Assembly (NCBI RefSeq): GCF_015326965.1 | Contig: NZ_CP017659.1 | Span: 5,212,001-5,276,000, forward strand | DNA: 64,000 nucleotides | Origin: Paenibacillus sp. JZ16 | GTDB taxonomy: Bacteria; Bacillota; Bacilli; Paenibacillales; Paenibacillaceae | Direction: 5' to 3' | Shown: piece after piece, positions 1-7,827 of the stretch | Layout of the letters: each line of letters opens with the position of its first letter | Numbering within the stretch: the first letter of the stretch is position 1 | The notes under the pieces: model-generated | Told to the model about the DNA's origin: nothing | Seen by the model: only the letters and a program-made list of their open reading frames with translations | The model's database searches: none | Program-made: the position numbers and the translations under genes

Positions 1-191
1 TATTCAAATGTATATTAGAATGTTATGCAAAAACGCTTGATTTTTTCTGGAAATCCAACGATATTCATATTAACAGTTTTTTCTTGCAAATTCTGCTGTT
101 GGGATCTTAAGTTGTAGCATCATGTCGAATACGTTCGGATTCACACCTGCCTTGCCGATGTTTATTATCTGTTAATGAAAGTAGGCGAACG

Positions 192-1697
192 ATGCAACTG
201 TATAAGTCTTTTCTTAAACAGCTAATCCGGAACTATATGATCGGGTCCATTGCAGCTGTGCTTGTTGTGGGTGGCGTATTAATGGTAACGACTCTGGAAA
301 TTCCTATTGAGGAAGGCGCGCGCCTTGTGGTCATACTGACCATTTCATTCATGGTGATGATTGCGTCCGAGCTGACCGTCTTTCTTCGGCATTTACGACC
401 GATTCACGCGGGGTTTCATGAAGGCCATACGGATTTGGAAACGTTGGAAAAAGCATATTTGAGCATACACCGTATGCCGCGTTTGGCGGTATACCGTATA
501 TTCGGACCTCATCTGCTCGGCTTGTCGCTTCCGGCCATTCTGCTGACGGTTTGGATGATGGAGCAGGGCAAACTGAATTTTTCGCCGTTCTATATATGGC
601 TGGCTTGCCTGGGGGCGGTCCTGCTAGCCAGCTGTCACGCCATGATCGAATTTTTTCTGACGATAGCCGCCATTCGCCCATTGATCAAGGAGATTCGGCG
701 GCAGGCGTTATCTCGTTATGGCGTGGACTTCTCCCTTGAGGGCCATGTATTCATGGCGATTCGGACAAAATTTTTGCTCAGCACGATGTTAATCGGCACT
801 TTTCCGCTGTTTTTGTTTAGTCTGGCGGTCCAGATTCGTCTGGAGGGGCTCAGCCAGATCGTAGCTCAGCAGTACTGGGGCTGGGCGGGATTTATATTGC
901 TGCTTGGCGTCGGTTTTGCTTATATCGGCGCCTGGCTCTTGACCCAGGATTTACAGCGGCCGATCCGGCAGCTGTACCGGGCGATGAATGAGATTAAGGA
1001 GGGGCGTCTGATTCAGACCTCCAATCTCTATTCTGATGAATTTTCCAATCTGATCGCGGGTTTCAATATGATGGTTCGCGGGCTGCAGGTGCGCGAGGAG
1101 CGAAACCGCAAGCTGCTGGACAGTTATTTTGCCGCCCTGGCAGCGGCGCTGGATGCCAGAGATCCTTACACGGCCGGCCATTCGCTTCGGGTAGCGGAGT
1201 ATTCGGTGTTAATCGGCCGTCTGGCGGGACTCAGCGAAGAGCAGGTTGATCTGCTGCACAAGACGGCATTGCTGCATGATATCGGCAAGATCGGAGTTCG
1301 GGACAATATTTTGCTGAAGGAAGGGAAACTGACGGCAGAGGAGTTCGATCAGGTAAAGGCCCACCCGGCTCAAGGAGAGAACATTCTGCTGCAAATCGAG
1401 CCTGCCGATGCCATGGCTCCTTATCTGGAAGGGGTACGGTCCCATCATGAGCGCTATGATGGAGGCGGGTATCCTGACGGGTTGAAGGGGAAGGAGATTC
1501 CGTTGTTTGGACGGATTATTGCCGTGGCCGATGCCTATGATGCCATGACGTCGGACAGGCCGTACCGCAGCGGCATGAAATCGGCGGATGCCTTGAACAT
1601 ACTGGAAGCCGGCAGGGGAACCCAGTGGGACCCCGATTATGCGGGCATATTCGTTAAATATATGAAAGCGGAGAAGAAGGTCATTACGATCCGCTAG
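192..1697 (+). CDS. Membrane HD-GYP domain phosphodiesterase with HAMP
   Basis: Predicted membrane sensor protein of 501 residues. The N-terminal half has about six hydrophobic segments (roughly residues 16-35, 43-64, 106-122, 132-154, 195-215, 228-250). A HAMP-like linker follows at about 252-305 and an HD-GYP domain at about 310-495. Metal and active-site motifs are intact: HDIGKIG at 362-368 and HHERYDGGGYP at 418-428, the GYP signature. The family hydrolyses cyclic di-GMP, so the likely role is lowering c-di-GMP in response to a membrane or extracytoplasmic signal; the signal is not visible. The ribosome site before the ATG is weak (GTAGGCG). The gene stands alone and is followed by a hairpin terminator. 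Domain assignment is firm; catalytic activity is inferred. Confidence 0.9.
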   Translation: MQLYKSFLKQLIRNYMIGSIAAVLVVGGVLMVTTLEIPIEEGARLVVILTISFMVMIASELTVFLRHLRPIHAGFHEGHTDLETLEKAYLSIHRMPRLAVYRIFGPHLLGLSLPAILLTVWMMEQGKLNFSPFYIWLACLGAVLLASCHAMIEFFLTIAAIRPLIKEIRRQALSRYGVDFSLEGHVFMAIRTKFLLSTMLIGTFPLFLFSLAVQIRLEGLSQIVAQQYWGWAGFILLLGVGFAYIGAWLLTQDLQRPIRQLYRAMNEIKEGRLIQTSNLYSDEFSNLIAGFNMMVRGLQVREERNRKLLDSYFAALAAALDARDPYTAGHSLRVAEYSVLIGRLAGLSEEQVDLLHKTALLHDIGKIGVRDNILLKEGKLTAEEFDQVKAHPAQGENILLQIEPADAMAPYLEGVRSHHERYDGGGYPDGLKGKEIPLFGRIIAVADAYDAMTSDRPYRSGMKSADALNILEAGRGTQWDPDYAGIFVKYMKAEKKVITIR

Positions 1698-1745
1698 TAG
1701 GTGGATAAGCAGGGAATCGCAGCTGATTCTATGGATAGGAATGAG

Positions 1746-1783
1746 AAGAGACCGTACCTGTACAGGTAAACGGCCTCTTTTTT
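1746..1783 (+). terminator. Rho-independent terminator after the HD-GYP gene
   Basis: AGAG-ACCGT pairs with ACGG-CCTCT around a CCTGTACAGG inner palindrome, followed by TTTTTT. It lies 49 bp after the stop codon. Confidence 0.75.
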
Positions 1784-1799
1784 GTGCGCCTGTCGTTAA

Positions 1800-1821
1800 A
1801 ATATCACTGCCCTCAGGGCAG
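1800..1821 (-). terminator. Possible weak terminator after tatC
   Basis: The arms CTGCCC and GGGCAG (1807-1821) form a short perfect hairpin below the tatC stop. On the minus strand it is followed by a T-rich stretch rather than a clean U-run. Confidence 0.3.
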
Positions 1822-1880
1822 CCAATAAATGGGTACTCGGCTGCTTCGAGAGTCGGCGAGGAGTGAATACGGAAATTAGA

Positions 1881-2645
1881 TCATCTGGTGAGCCGTATCG
1901 ATTCCGTGCTTTCTTCATGTTTCACATGCTTCTGTTTGCGATGCATCCAGCTTGCCAGCCATGTGCTGATCTCATACAGACCGATGAGCGGGATGGCAAC
2001 CATCAGGTGAGATACGAGATCAGGCGGTGAGATCAGCGCCGCAATGATCACCAGAACGACGTAGGCATACCGCCTCATCGTATGCAGGATAGCCGGGCTT
2101 AATATGCCTATTCGCGTCAGAAACAGGACAACAACGGGGAGCTCGAAGGCAAGGGAGAGCGGGATGATGATATTGAACATGAATCCGAAGTACTGGGCGA
2201 CGCCGTACGTTTCGACAAGGTCCATCTGACTGTTGATTCCTGTCGTAAAAGCAAGACTCATCGGAAAAACGACAAAGTACGCAAAGGCAACCCCTATAAG
2301 AAAACATAACGCGGAGAAAGGGATAAACCGAAGGGCCGCTCTCTGCTCGCGGTTGTTCAGTCCCTGATTGACGAACAGCCATATTTGATAAAGGGCAAAC
2401 GGCAGGGTAGGAAGCAGCGATAATACGATGCTTATGCTCATATAGATGCGCAGTCCGTCCCAAGGCGAGAACACGTTCCAGGTTACCTGAAAGGCCGGTG
2501 AGTGATGCTTTAACATGGATAACACATGGGGGGCGGCAATCAGGCCTGCCGCCATGCTCAGGATGAAGACGGCAGCTACCAGCAGGATCCGTTTTCTAAG
2601 TTCGGCGATGTGCTCAAGCAGCGTCATGGTACCCTTGAACTCCAT
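1881..2645 (-). CDS. tatC: Twin-arginine translocase subunit TatC
   Basis: Polytopic core of the Tat system, which recognises twin-arginine signal peptides and moves folded proteins across the membrane. It reads 254 residues from the chosen start, the usual TatC length. The N-terminal HIAELRKRI motif and the cytoplasmic-loop pattern ALYQIWLFVNQGL followed by NREQR match the family, and six hydrophobic segments follow. I chose the ATG at 2645 because AAAGGAG lies 11 nt upstream and TatC proteins start close to the AELR motif. An alternative ATG pair at 2672 would overlap the upstream MerR stop by 4 nt and has no visible ribosome site. It lies downstream of the MerR gene, and tatA plus a Tat-signal oxidase sit divergently next door, so this is probably a dedicated TatAC pair for that oxidase. 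Confidence 0.93.
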   Translation of the reverse strand: MEFKGTMTLLEHIAELRKRILLVAAVFILSMAAGLIAAPHVLSMLKHHSPAFQVTWNVFSPWDGLRIYMSISIVLSLLPTLPFALYQIWLFVNQGLNNREQRAALRFIPFSALCFLIGVAFAYFVVFPMSLAFTTGINSQMDLVETYGVAQYFGFMFNIIIPLSLAFELPVVVLFLTRIGILSPAILHTMRRYAYVVLVIIAALISPPDLVSHLMVAIPLIGLYEISTWLASWMHRKQKHVKHEESTESIRLTR

Positions 2646-2668
2646 AGGCTTCGTCACTCCTTTGGTCA

Positions 2669-2920
2669 TCATCGGAAGATGGGCGTGCAGCGCTGTTTTT
2701 TCGTTTTGTTCAATTCCTTCAGCTCAAATGTATTAAATCCCTCCTGCATTTTTTGATGGATTTCCTGGATGCTTTTCACATCCCCAAAAGAATATCGACG
2801 ATTTCCTCCCTTCGTACGCTCCGGAAATATAAGCTTTCGTTCCTCGTAATACCGAATTTGACGTTCCGTCAAGCCGGTCAGTTCGCAAACAACCCCAATA
2901 CTCATCACCTTACTCTCCAT
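2669..2920 (-). CDS. MerR-family regulator, TnrA/GlnR-like
   Basis: Eighty-three residues. The winged-helix part (about 5-72) contains GLTERQIRYYEERKLIFPER and RYSFGDV, closely resembling the DNA-binding half of Bacillus TnrA (SIGIVSELTGL, RQIRYYEERKLIYPQR, KYSFADV). TnrA and GlnR are the global nitrogen regulators of Bacilli, controlled by feedback-inhibited glutamine synthetase through their C-terminal tails. Here the tail is short, ending in TPIFR, where TnrA has about 110 residues. The AGGAGGT ribosome site lies 8 nt before the ATG. It precedes tatC on the same strand and is divergent from the oxidase, whose promoter carries a TnrA-type box, so it is the likely local controller. It could instead be one of several TnrA/GlnR copies in the genome. 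Confidence 0.82.
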   Translation of the reverse strand: MESKVMSIGVVCELTGLTERQIRYYEERKLIFPERTKGGNRRYSFGDVKSIQEIHQKMQEGFNTFELKELNKTKKQRCTPIFR

Positions 2921-3101
2921 AATCTTTACCTCCTATGTAAGTATTGTTAACCCTGAGCTATTGTTCCTGGCTTGGGATTAAAAACGAAGAAGATAAAACG
3001 GCAATAATTTTGGCGATTTCATTTTGTTTGGAAGGATTTATGACATGATTTTATGAAAAAGAAGGAAAAAAAGCAATCGTTTTTCAAAAATAAAAAAACC
3101 G

Positions 3102-3118
3102 TGTAAGAAAACCTAACA
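3102..3118. promoter_or_regulatory. TnrA/GlnR-type operator before the oxidase gene
   Basis: The 17-mer TGTAAGAAAACCTAACA fits the TnrA/GlnR consensus TGTNA-N7-TNACA at every fixed position. It lies in the divergent region between the MerR-type regulator and the oxidase. Its centre (3110) is about 50 bp before the start site predicted from the -10 at 3148-3153. TnrA-activated promoters in Bacillus have the box at about -50. Confidence 0.72.
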
Positions 3119-3144
3119 AAATTTAAGCCAAACTTTGTTTTCTC

Positions 3145-3153
3145 TGCTAAGAT
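3145..3153 (+). promoter_or_regulatory. Extended -10 promoter of the oxidase operon
   Basis: TG-C-TAAGAT is an extended -10 element. The 17-bp-upstream position (AAGCCA) shows no -35 likeness, as expected for an activator-dependent promoter. The start site would fall near 3160. Confidence 0.5.
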
Positions 3154-3197
3154 CGGCTCATGAATCCAATCACAAACTAGCGAAGGAGTGAACGAGG

Positions 3198-4802
3198 GTG
3201 GCTACAAAAGGACAACCAAAAGAGATGACCCGGAGGCAATTTCTGACGACTGTTGGCAAGGTGGGTGGATCTGTCGCCGTCTTCAGCTTGATGGGTACGA
3301 TGGGGCTCCTTACGCCGGAAACGTTGAAAGCAGCAGAATATATGCCTCCCGGAAAAAATGACCTGACTCTAAGCGGCCGCGGCGGCAAGAAGATTATTAT
3401 TCTCGGCGCAGGAATCGCGGGTTTGACGGCAGCGTATGAGCTTGGTCTGGCAGGTTACGATTGCACGATATTGGAAGCGAAAAGCTTTGCCGGCGGGCGC
3501 AATTGGACGATCCGCAAAGGAACCTCCGTTGCGGAGATCGGATTTGGCCGTCAGACTTCCCGCTTTGATAACGGGCTGCACTTCAATGCAGGCCCGATGC
3601 GGATTCCGCAGTTTCACGTCACGCTGGATTATTGCAAGAAGTTTGGCGTAGCCATCGAGCCATTCAACAATGTGAATGAGAGCGGCTACTACTATAACGA
3701 GAACGTGGGGGCTTTATCCGGGCAGCGCGTCCCCAAGCGTGCAGCCAAAGCCGACGTGCGCGGTTACGTGGCCGAGATGTTGGCCAAAGCCGTGAATCAA
3801 AATGCGCTGGATCTGCCGCTGACAGCGGAAGAGAAGCTGAAGCTGGTGGATTATCTGAGGGCCGAAGGCGATTTGAATCCGGATCTGTTCTACAAGGGAT
3901 CCGAGCGCGGCGGGTATAAGGATGAGCCGGGAAGCCGCCTGGATGCCGGTGTGCTCCGGGATCCATTCGATTTGAAGGCGATCATCAATTCCGGCTTCGG
4001 CAAATATTTCAGCAACGAGTACGGTTACGACCAGCAGATGATGATGTTTCATCCCGTAGGCGGCATGGATGCCATCATCAAGGCATTTGAGAAAAGAATC
4101 GGCAACCGGATCAAGTACCGGGCAGAGGTGAAGGAAATTCGCCAGTCCTCTTCCGGTGTGCGGATCGTGTACACGGACGGCAATTCCGCCAGAGAGCAAG
4201 AAATCCGCGGCGATTATTGCATCTGCACCATACCGTTGACGGTATTGAAGAAGATCCCGGCCGATTTCTCGCCGGAGATGTCCAAAGCGATCAGCAGCGT
4301 CGGTTACGCTTCCGCAGGTAAAATCGGCCTGCAGTTCAAACGGCGCTTTTGGGAAGAAGACGAATATTTATATGGCGGCAGCAGCTTGACGAATATGGAC
4401 ATTACGCAAATCTACTATCCGCCGACAGACTATTTTGGAAAGAAGGGGATTCTGCTTGGTTATTATGCATACGGGGGCACTGCCGATAAAATCGGGGCCA
4501 TGTCGTATGCCGAACGCGAGCGACTTGCACTAACGCAAGGCGCTAAGATTCATCCACAGTATCCGAAGGAGTTCGAGGCATCCTTCTCCATCGACTGGAA
4601 AAAGACTAAATACCAGGAAGGCGGCTGGGTATCCTATTCCGCCAACGACAGGAAAACCTACTACCCTACCCTCTGCAAGCCGGATAACCGTATTTACTTG
4701 GCAGGGGAGCACATCAGCTACATCACGGCTTGGCAAGCAGGGGCCATTGAGTCCGCCCGCGAGGTCGTAACCGACATCCATCAACGCGTAATGAAAGCGT
4801 AA
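3198..4802 (+). CDS. Tat-exported flavin amine oxidase, L-amino-acid-oxidase-like
   Basis: FAD enzyme of 534 residues predicted to oxidise amines or L-amino acids to imines with release of hydrogen peroxide. The N-terminus is a twin-arginine signal: TRRQFLT at 11-17, then a glycine-rich hydrophobic stretch to about 36. The dinucleotide-binding motif GAGIAG lies at 70-75, with the adenosine-binding ILEA about 20 residues later. GPMRIPQFH at 132-140 matches the snake-venom L-amino-acid oxidase segment GPMRLPEKH, whose arginine binds the substrate carboxylate, so an amino acid is the more likely substrate. The C-terminal YLAGEHISYITAWQAGA covers the flavin. The start is GTG with AAGGAG 9 nt upstream. 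It heads an operon with an exported RidA-like protein (19-bp gap) and tatA, under a TnrA-type box. Exact substrate is unknown. Confidence 0.88.
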   Translation: MATKGQPKEMTRRQFLTTVGKVGGSVAVFSLMGTMGLLTPETLKAAEYMPPGKNDLTLSGRGGKKIIILGAGIAGLTAAYELGLAGYDCTILEAKSFAGGRNWTIRKGTSVAEIGFGRQTSRFDNGLHFNAGPMRIPQFHVTLDYCKKFGVAIEPFNNVNESGYYYNENVGALSGQRVPKRAAKADVRGYVAEMLAKAVNQNALDLPLTAEEKLKLVDYLRAEGDLNPDLFYKGSERGGYKDEPGSRLDAGVLRDPFDLKAIINSGFGKYFSNEYGYDQQMMMFHPVGGMDAIIKAFEKRIGNRIKYRAEVKEIRQSSSGVRIVYTDGNSAREQEIRGDYCICTIPLTVLKKIPADFSPEMSKAISSVGYASAGKIGLQFKRRFWEEDEYLYGGSSLTNMDITQIYYPPTDYFGKKGILLGYYAYGGTADKIGAMSYAERERLALTQGAKIHPQYPKEFEASFSIDWKKTKYQEGGWVSYSANDRKTYYPTLCKPDNRIYLAGEHISYITAWQAGAIESAREVVTDIHQRVMKA

Positions 4803-4821
4803 ATCGAAAGGAGACAATTCC

Positions 4822-5376
4822 ATGAAAAATCAACTGAAGACGATCCTGGCGCTGGCCATGCTGATCAGTGCGGTGAGTGTAACCGCCGCGTATGCCGACA
4901 GCTCTTCCGCCTATAAGAAGCCGACCAAAGCTTCACCCGCCCCGAAATTTTACGGCAGTCCCACATCCTCTATTTCCAGCGGGGTTATCATACCCGAAGG
5001 GGCTTCCTATCTTTATACAAGCGGGACGGTTCCGCCCTTGCTGAACAAGGATGGCAAGACGGTTTATGAGCGCTATGGCGATACCAAAACCCAAGGAATC
5101 GGCATCCTGAAGGAGATCGAGAAACAGCTGAAGGAGCAGGGGCTGACGATGAAGGATGTCGTCTATTTGAGAGTATACTTAACCCCGGATGCAGCCAAGA
5201 ACGGAGCTTTTGATTATACCGGCTGGTTTGACGCATACGCCCAGTTTTTCAATACGAAGGAGAATCCCGTGAAGCCTGCGCGTTCTACCGTGGGAGTAGC
5301 GAGCCTCGTGAATGCCGATTGGTTAATTGAGATTGAAGCCGTAGCGGTATACCCTGGCAAGGATAAGAAAAAGTAA
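4822..5376 (+). CDS. Exported RidA/YjgF-like imine deaminase
   Basis: RidA-family proteins hydrolyse reactive enamines and imines to ketones and ammonia, normally in the cytosol. This 184-residue version has a clear Sec-type signal peptide: basic start, hydrophobic core at 8-20, AYA at 23-25 as the likely cleavage site. The RidA fold spans about 45-178. The substrate-binding arginine of the family is present in KPARSTVGV (R154), followed by the LIEIEAVA strand. GAAAGGAGA precedes the ATG. It lies 19 bp after the oxidase, so product and enzyme would meet outside the membrane: oxidase makes the imine, this protein releases ammonia. It is clearly longer than the 126-residue cytosolic paralogue at 7429. 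Family is firm; the coupled role is inference. Confidence 0.85.
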   Translation: MKNQLKTILALAMLISAVSVTAAYADSSSAYKKPTKASPAPKFYGSPTSSISSGVIIPEGASYLYTSGTVPPLLNKDGKTVYERYGDTKTQGIGILKEIEKQLKEQGLTMKDVVYLRVYLTPDAAKNGAFDYTGWFDAYAQFFNTKENPVKPARSTVGVASLVNADWLIEIEAVAVYPGKDKKK

Positions 5377-5466
5377 GTTGTTCTTGTTCCACGTAGTCGG
5401 CTGATCGAATAGCGCTGGCTTTTACAAATGAACGGTCACCATCACATATTAAAGGAGTTGGGTTCT

Positions 5467-5682
5467 ATGTTTCAAAATGTCGGCTTTGTCGGATTGATGA
5501 TGATCCTGATTGTCGTGCTCATTCTGTTCGGTCCTTCCAAGCTGCCGGAGCTTGGGCGGGCGGTGGGCCGCACGTTGTCTGAATTCAAAGCTTCCGCCAG
5601 AGACTTGGTTGGGGAAGATAAAGAAGAGGAAAAGGGCAAGGAGAGGGAAAGGGAGGGAGCGGTCATCAAACTGAAAGGGTGA
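5467..5682 (+). CDS. tatA: Sec-independent translocase protein TatA
   Basis: Pore-forming partner of TatC, 71 residues. One N-terminal membrane helix (about 5-21) ends in the family hinge LFGPSKLPELGRAVG, followed by an amphipathic helix and a highly charged Lys/Glu tail. I chose the ATG at 5467 because AAAGGAG ends 9 nt upstream; an in-frame ATG at 5428 would add 13 residues without a ribosome site. It is the third gene of the oxidase operon, with tatC on the opposite strand 2.8 kb away, so the oxidase appears to carry its own translocase. Confidence 0.92.
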   Translation: MFQNVGFVGLMMILIVVLILFGPSKLPELGRAVGRTLSEFKASARDLVGEDKEEEKGKEREREGAVIKLKG

Positions 5683-5738
5683 TCAGGCCGTTTCATCCAG
5701 CCCTCAGCACTATGAGATTGGATTTGTATGTACAAATG

Positions 5739-5783
5739 AAGCTGTCCCGTGGAGCTGCTGTAGCCCATGGAGACAGCTTTTTT
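5739..5783 (+). terminator. Terminator of the oxidase-RidA-tatA operon
   Basis: AAGCTGTC pairs with GACAGCTT, with a second CCGTGG/CCATGG pairing inside, followed by a T-run. It lies 57 bp after tatA. Confidence 0.85.
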
Positions 5784-5844
5784 GAATGTTTGGACTTTGA
5801 GATCAATGCGAGGACTGAAACTTCGCGATGACATCCTTTGCCAG

Positions 5845-5870
5845 GATTCAGAGAAACTTCTGAGGGGTAT
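5845..5870 (+). promoter_or_regulatory. Possible SigB-type promoter before the CsbD-like gene
   Basis: GGGTAT (5865-5870) equals the general-stress -10 element, and GATTCA 14 bp upstream matches GTTTAA at four of six positions. CsbD genes are SigB-controlled in Bacillus. Whether this organism has SigB is not visible. Confidence 0.3.
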
Positions 5871-5928
5871 ACACAAGTACAGGCAATTCTACATTTCATC
5901 ATTCATTACTCTATGAGGAGCTGATATT

Positions 5929-6132
5929 ATGGATAGCAACGTATTTAAAGGGAAATGGAAACAGATGAAGGGTGAAGCGAAGAAGCAATGGGGAAAATTG
6001 ACGGATGACGATCTCGATGTGATCGACGGCCAGAAGGATAAATTGGTTGGCAAGCTGCAGGAACGTTACGGACATACGAAGGATGCGGCTGAACGTGAAT
6101 ATACCGATTGGAGTGCAAGATACCGCGACTAG
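5929..6132 (+). CDS. CsbD-family stress protein
   Basis: Small hydrophilic protein of 67 residues with the CsbD pattern FKGKWKQMKGEAKKQWGKLTDDDL and a later GKLQERYG. CsbD-like proteins accumulate in general stress and stationary phase; their biochemical role is not established. GAGGAG lies 8 nt before the ATG. It stands about 250 bp after tatA behind that operon's terminator, and a small unknown gene follows 32 bp later in the same direction. Confidence 0.9.
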   Translation: MDSNVFKGKWKQMKGEAKKQWGKLTDDDLDVIDGQKDKLVGKLQERYGHTKDAAEREYTDWSARYRD

Positions 6133-6164
6133 TCTAAAGGACGATAAGGGAGGCAGAACGAATC

Positions 6165-6440
6165 ATGTTGGAATCCCGGGTTGTGACCGGCAAGGTGATC
6201 GATATTCGTGACGGCAAGGTGTTTACCTTACACGGAGACATGGTCAGCACCTATCATTTGGGATACTATGAGATGATGAATGAGGAAGTTCTCCCTGTCA
6301 GAGACAGTCAGCAGGCGGCATCTTCCACCGCGGGGCTACTGGCGGAGGAAACTGCCGAATCCTCCGGCTGGCTCCACAGGGAGTGGAAGCCGCTGACCAG
6401 CTTCATAACCGCTTGGAGAAAGAGTGCAAATCGAGCCTGA
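6165..6440 (+). CDS. Small hypothetical protein after csbD-like gene
   Basis: Ninety-one residues I do not recognise. The first 45 residues look structured, with alternating strands (VVTGKVIDIRDGKVFTL, then STYHLGYYEMM). The second half is low-complexity, rich in Ala, Ser and Glu, and ends in a basic stretch. There is no signal peptide or membrane segment. GGGAGG precedes the ATG by 11 nt. It is probably co-transcribed with the CsbD-like gene. The terminator stem overlaps its last codons and stop. Confidence 0.6.
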   Translation: MLESRVVTGKVIDIRDGKVFTLHGDMVSTYHLGYYEMMNEEVLPVRDSQQAASSTAGLLAEETAESSGWLHREWKPLTSFITAWRKSANRA

Positions 6441-6457
6441 TTTGCGCTCTTTTTTTG
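6421..6457 (+). terminator. Terminator overlapping the end of the small hypothetical gene
   Basis: AGAGTGCAAATC pairs with GATTTGCGCTCT around GAGCCT, then seven T. The TGA stop (6438-6440) lies inside the stem. Confidence 0.9.
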
Positions 6458-6685
6458 CCTTTTTAAGCTTGGATGTCCAGGCCCTGAGCCATGGGAAATT
6501 CATGTGAGTTTTATATTTGAAAAGTCATATTGACTTGGGTCCGATGCGGTGTAGAATGAGGTCAAAAGGAAGTTTGATCAGCCCATTTAGGGCGGAGAAT
6601 GCTTCGTGCTGCATAGAAGAGCGGGGGCTGCAGAGGCCTTTCATGTCATTCATATTTTATATCATGAACGGAGGGAGGGGGCGAG

Positions 6686-7360
6686 GTGGGAATGGTTGCA
6701 CTCGTAGTCGGGGCCACAGGGCTTGTGGGGCGTATGGTAACCGAAGAACTGCTGGGGCGCGAGGAGCTTGAAGAGGTTCGCGTGCTGGTACGAAGTCTTC
6801 CTGATATAACGCATCCCCAGTTGAAGCCCATCTTGGTGGAATGGGATCAACTGGATCGATACAGCGATGCTTTTTCTGGCGTCCACAGCGTGTATTGCTG
6901 CCTGGGAACCACGATCAGGAAAGCGGGGTCCCAGCAGCAATTCCGTAAAGTGGATGTGGATTATGTCATCAAGACAGCGGAGTTGGCTAAGCGGCACGGG
7001 GTGAGACAATTTATGGCGGTCAGCTCCGCAGGCGCTAATCCGAAGGTTCGTAATTTCTATCTTCGTACCAAGGGTGAGGTTGAAGAAAAGCTGGCCGAGA
7101 TTGGCTTTCGGGGTCTGCATCTGTTCAGACCGTCATTATTGCTGGGCGAGCGGCCCGAGCGGCGGTTTGGAGAGCGGGTGGCATCTGTTCTCATGACTTC
7201 CCTGGACTTTGCATTCAAAGGTCCGAAGCTGGCCCCATACCGGGCCATACCAGCGCGGAAAGTAGCCAGATCGATGGTGAATATCGGCTTAACGGATATG
7301 AAAGGCCACCATGTATACACCAATGAAGTCATTCATGTTCTCGGCGAGGCCGCTGAATAA
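6686..7360 (+). CDS. NAD(P)-binding Rossmann protein, TIP30/NmrA-like
   Basis: Atypical short-chain dehydrogenase/epimerase-like protein of 224 residues. The N-terminal VVGATGLVGRMV is the dinucleotide-binding turn, CLGTTIRKAGS follows the fourth strand, and VSSAGAN with Y-R-T-K-G-E-V-E (YLRTKGEVEEKL) gives the usual Ser/Tyr-Lys region. The pattern FRPSLLLGERPERRFGE resembles the TIP30/HTATIP2-type oxidoreductases and Bacillus YraR-like proteins. The substrate is unknown. The start may be GTG 6686 or ATG 6692; GGAGGG repeats lie just upstream of both. No operon partner is evident; ridA follows 68 bp later. Confidence 0.75.
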   Translation: MGMVALVVGATGLVGRMVTEELLGREELEEVRVLVRSLPDITHPQLKPILVEWDQLDRYSDAFSGVHSVYCCLGTTIRKAGSQQQFRKVDVDYVIKTAELAKRHGVRQFMAVSSAGANPKVRNFYLRTKGEVEEKLAEIGFRGLHLFRPSLLLGERPERRFGERVASVLMTSLDFAFKGPKLAPYRAIPARKVARSMVNIGLTDMKGHHVYTNEVIHVLGEAAE

Positions 7361-7428
7361 ATTTGCCAGAGCACCCTTGGCAGATTACAATGTACACAGA
7401 TAGGAATACATAGAAAGGGTGACAGACC

Positions 7429-7809
7429 ATGAGTAAACATATCATATCGACCAACAAAGCACCGGGAGCTATCGGGCCTTACAGCCAAGCTGTAGAAATC
7501 AACGGATTCGTCTATACCTCAGGCCAGCTCGGCCTGAATCCGGAAACGGGTGAATTCGGCGAGGGAGTTCAGGAGCAGGCGAAGCTGTCTCTTAGCAACG
7601 TGAAGGCGATCCTTGAAGCAGCCGGGACAAGCCTCGACCATGTGGTGAAAACCACCGTATTCTTGAAGGATATGAATGATTTTGCAGCGGTTAACGAAGT
7701 GTACGGCAGCTTTTTCTCCGAGCCCTACCCTGCTCGCAGCGCCGTTGAGGTTGCTCGTTTGCCGAAGGACGGACTGGTTGAGATTGAAGTCATCGCCGTT
7801 AAGCCATAA
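7429..7809 (+). CDS. ridA: RidA family 2-iminobutanoate/2-iminopropanoate deaminase
   Basis: Canonical cytosolic RidA/YabJ, 126 residues, the standard length. It hydrolyses reactive imines formed by PLP enzymes such as threonine dehydratase, protecting metabolism. Family signatures are intact: GPYSQAV near 16-22, YTSGQLGL at 29-36, the substrate arginine in YPARSAVEVARLP (R103) and the final VEIEVIAVKP. AAAGGGTGA lies before the ATG. A strong terminator follows. It is a paralogue of the exported RidA-like protein at 4822 but has no signal peptide. Confidence 0.93.
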   Translation: MSKHIISTNKAPGAIGPYSQAVEINGFVYTSGQLGLNPETGEFGEGVQEQAKLSLSNVKAILEAAGTSLDHVVKTTVFLKDMNDFAAVNEVYGSFFSEPYPARSAVEVARLPKDGLVEIEVIAVKP

Positions 7810-7827
7810 GCGATATGATCACATGTG

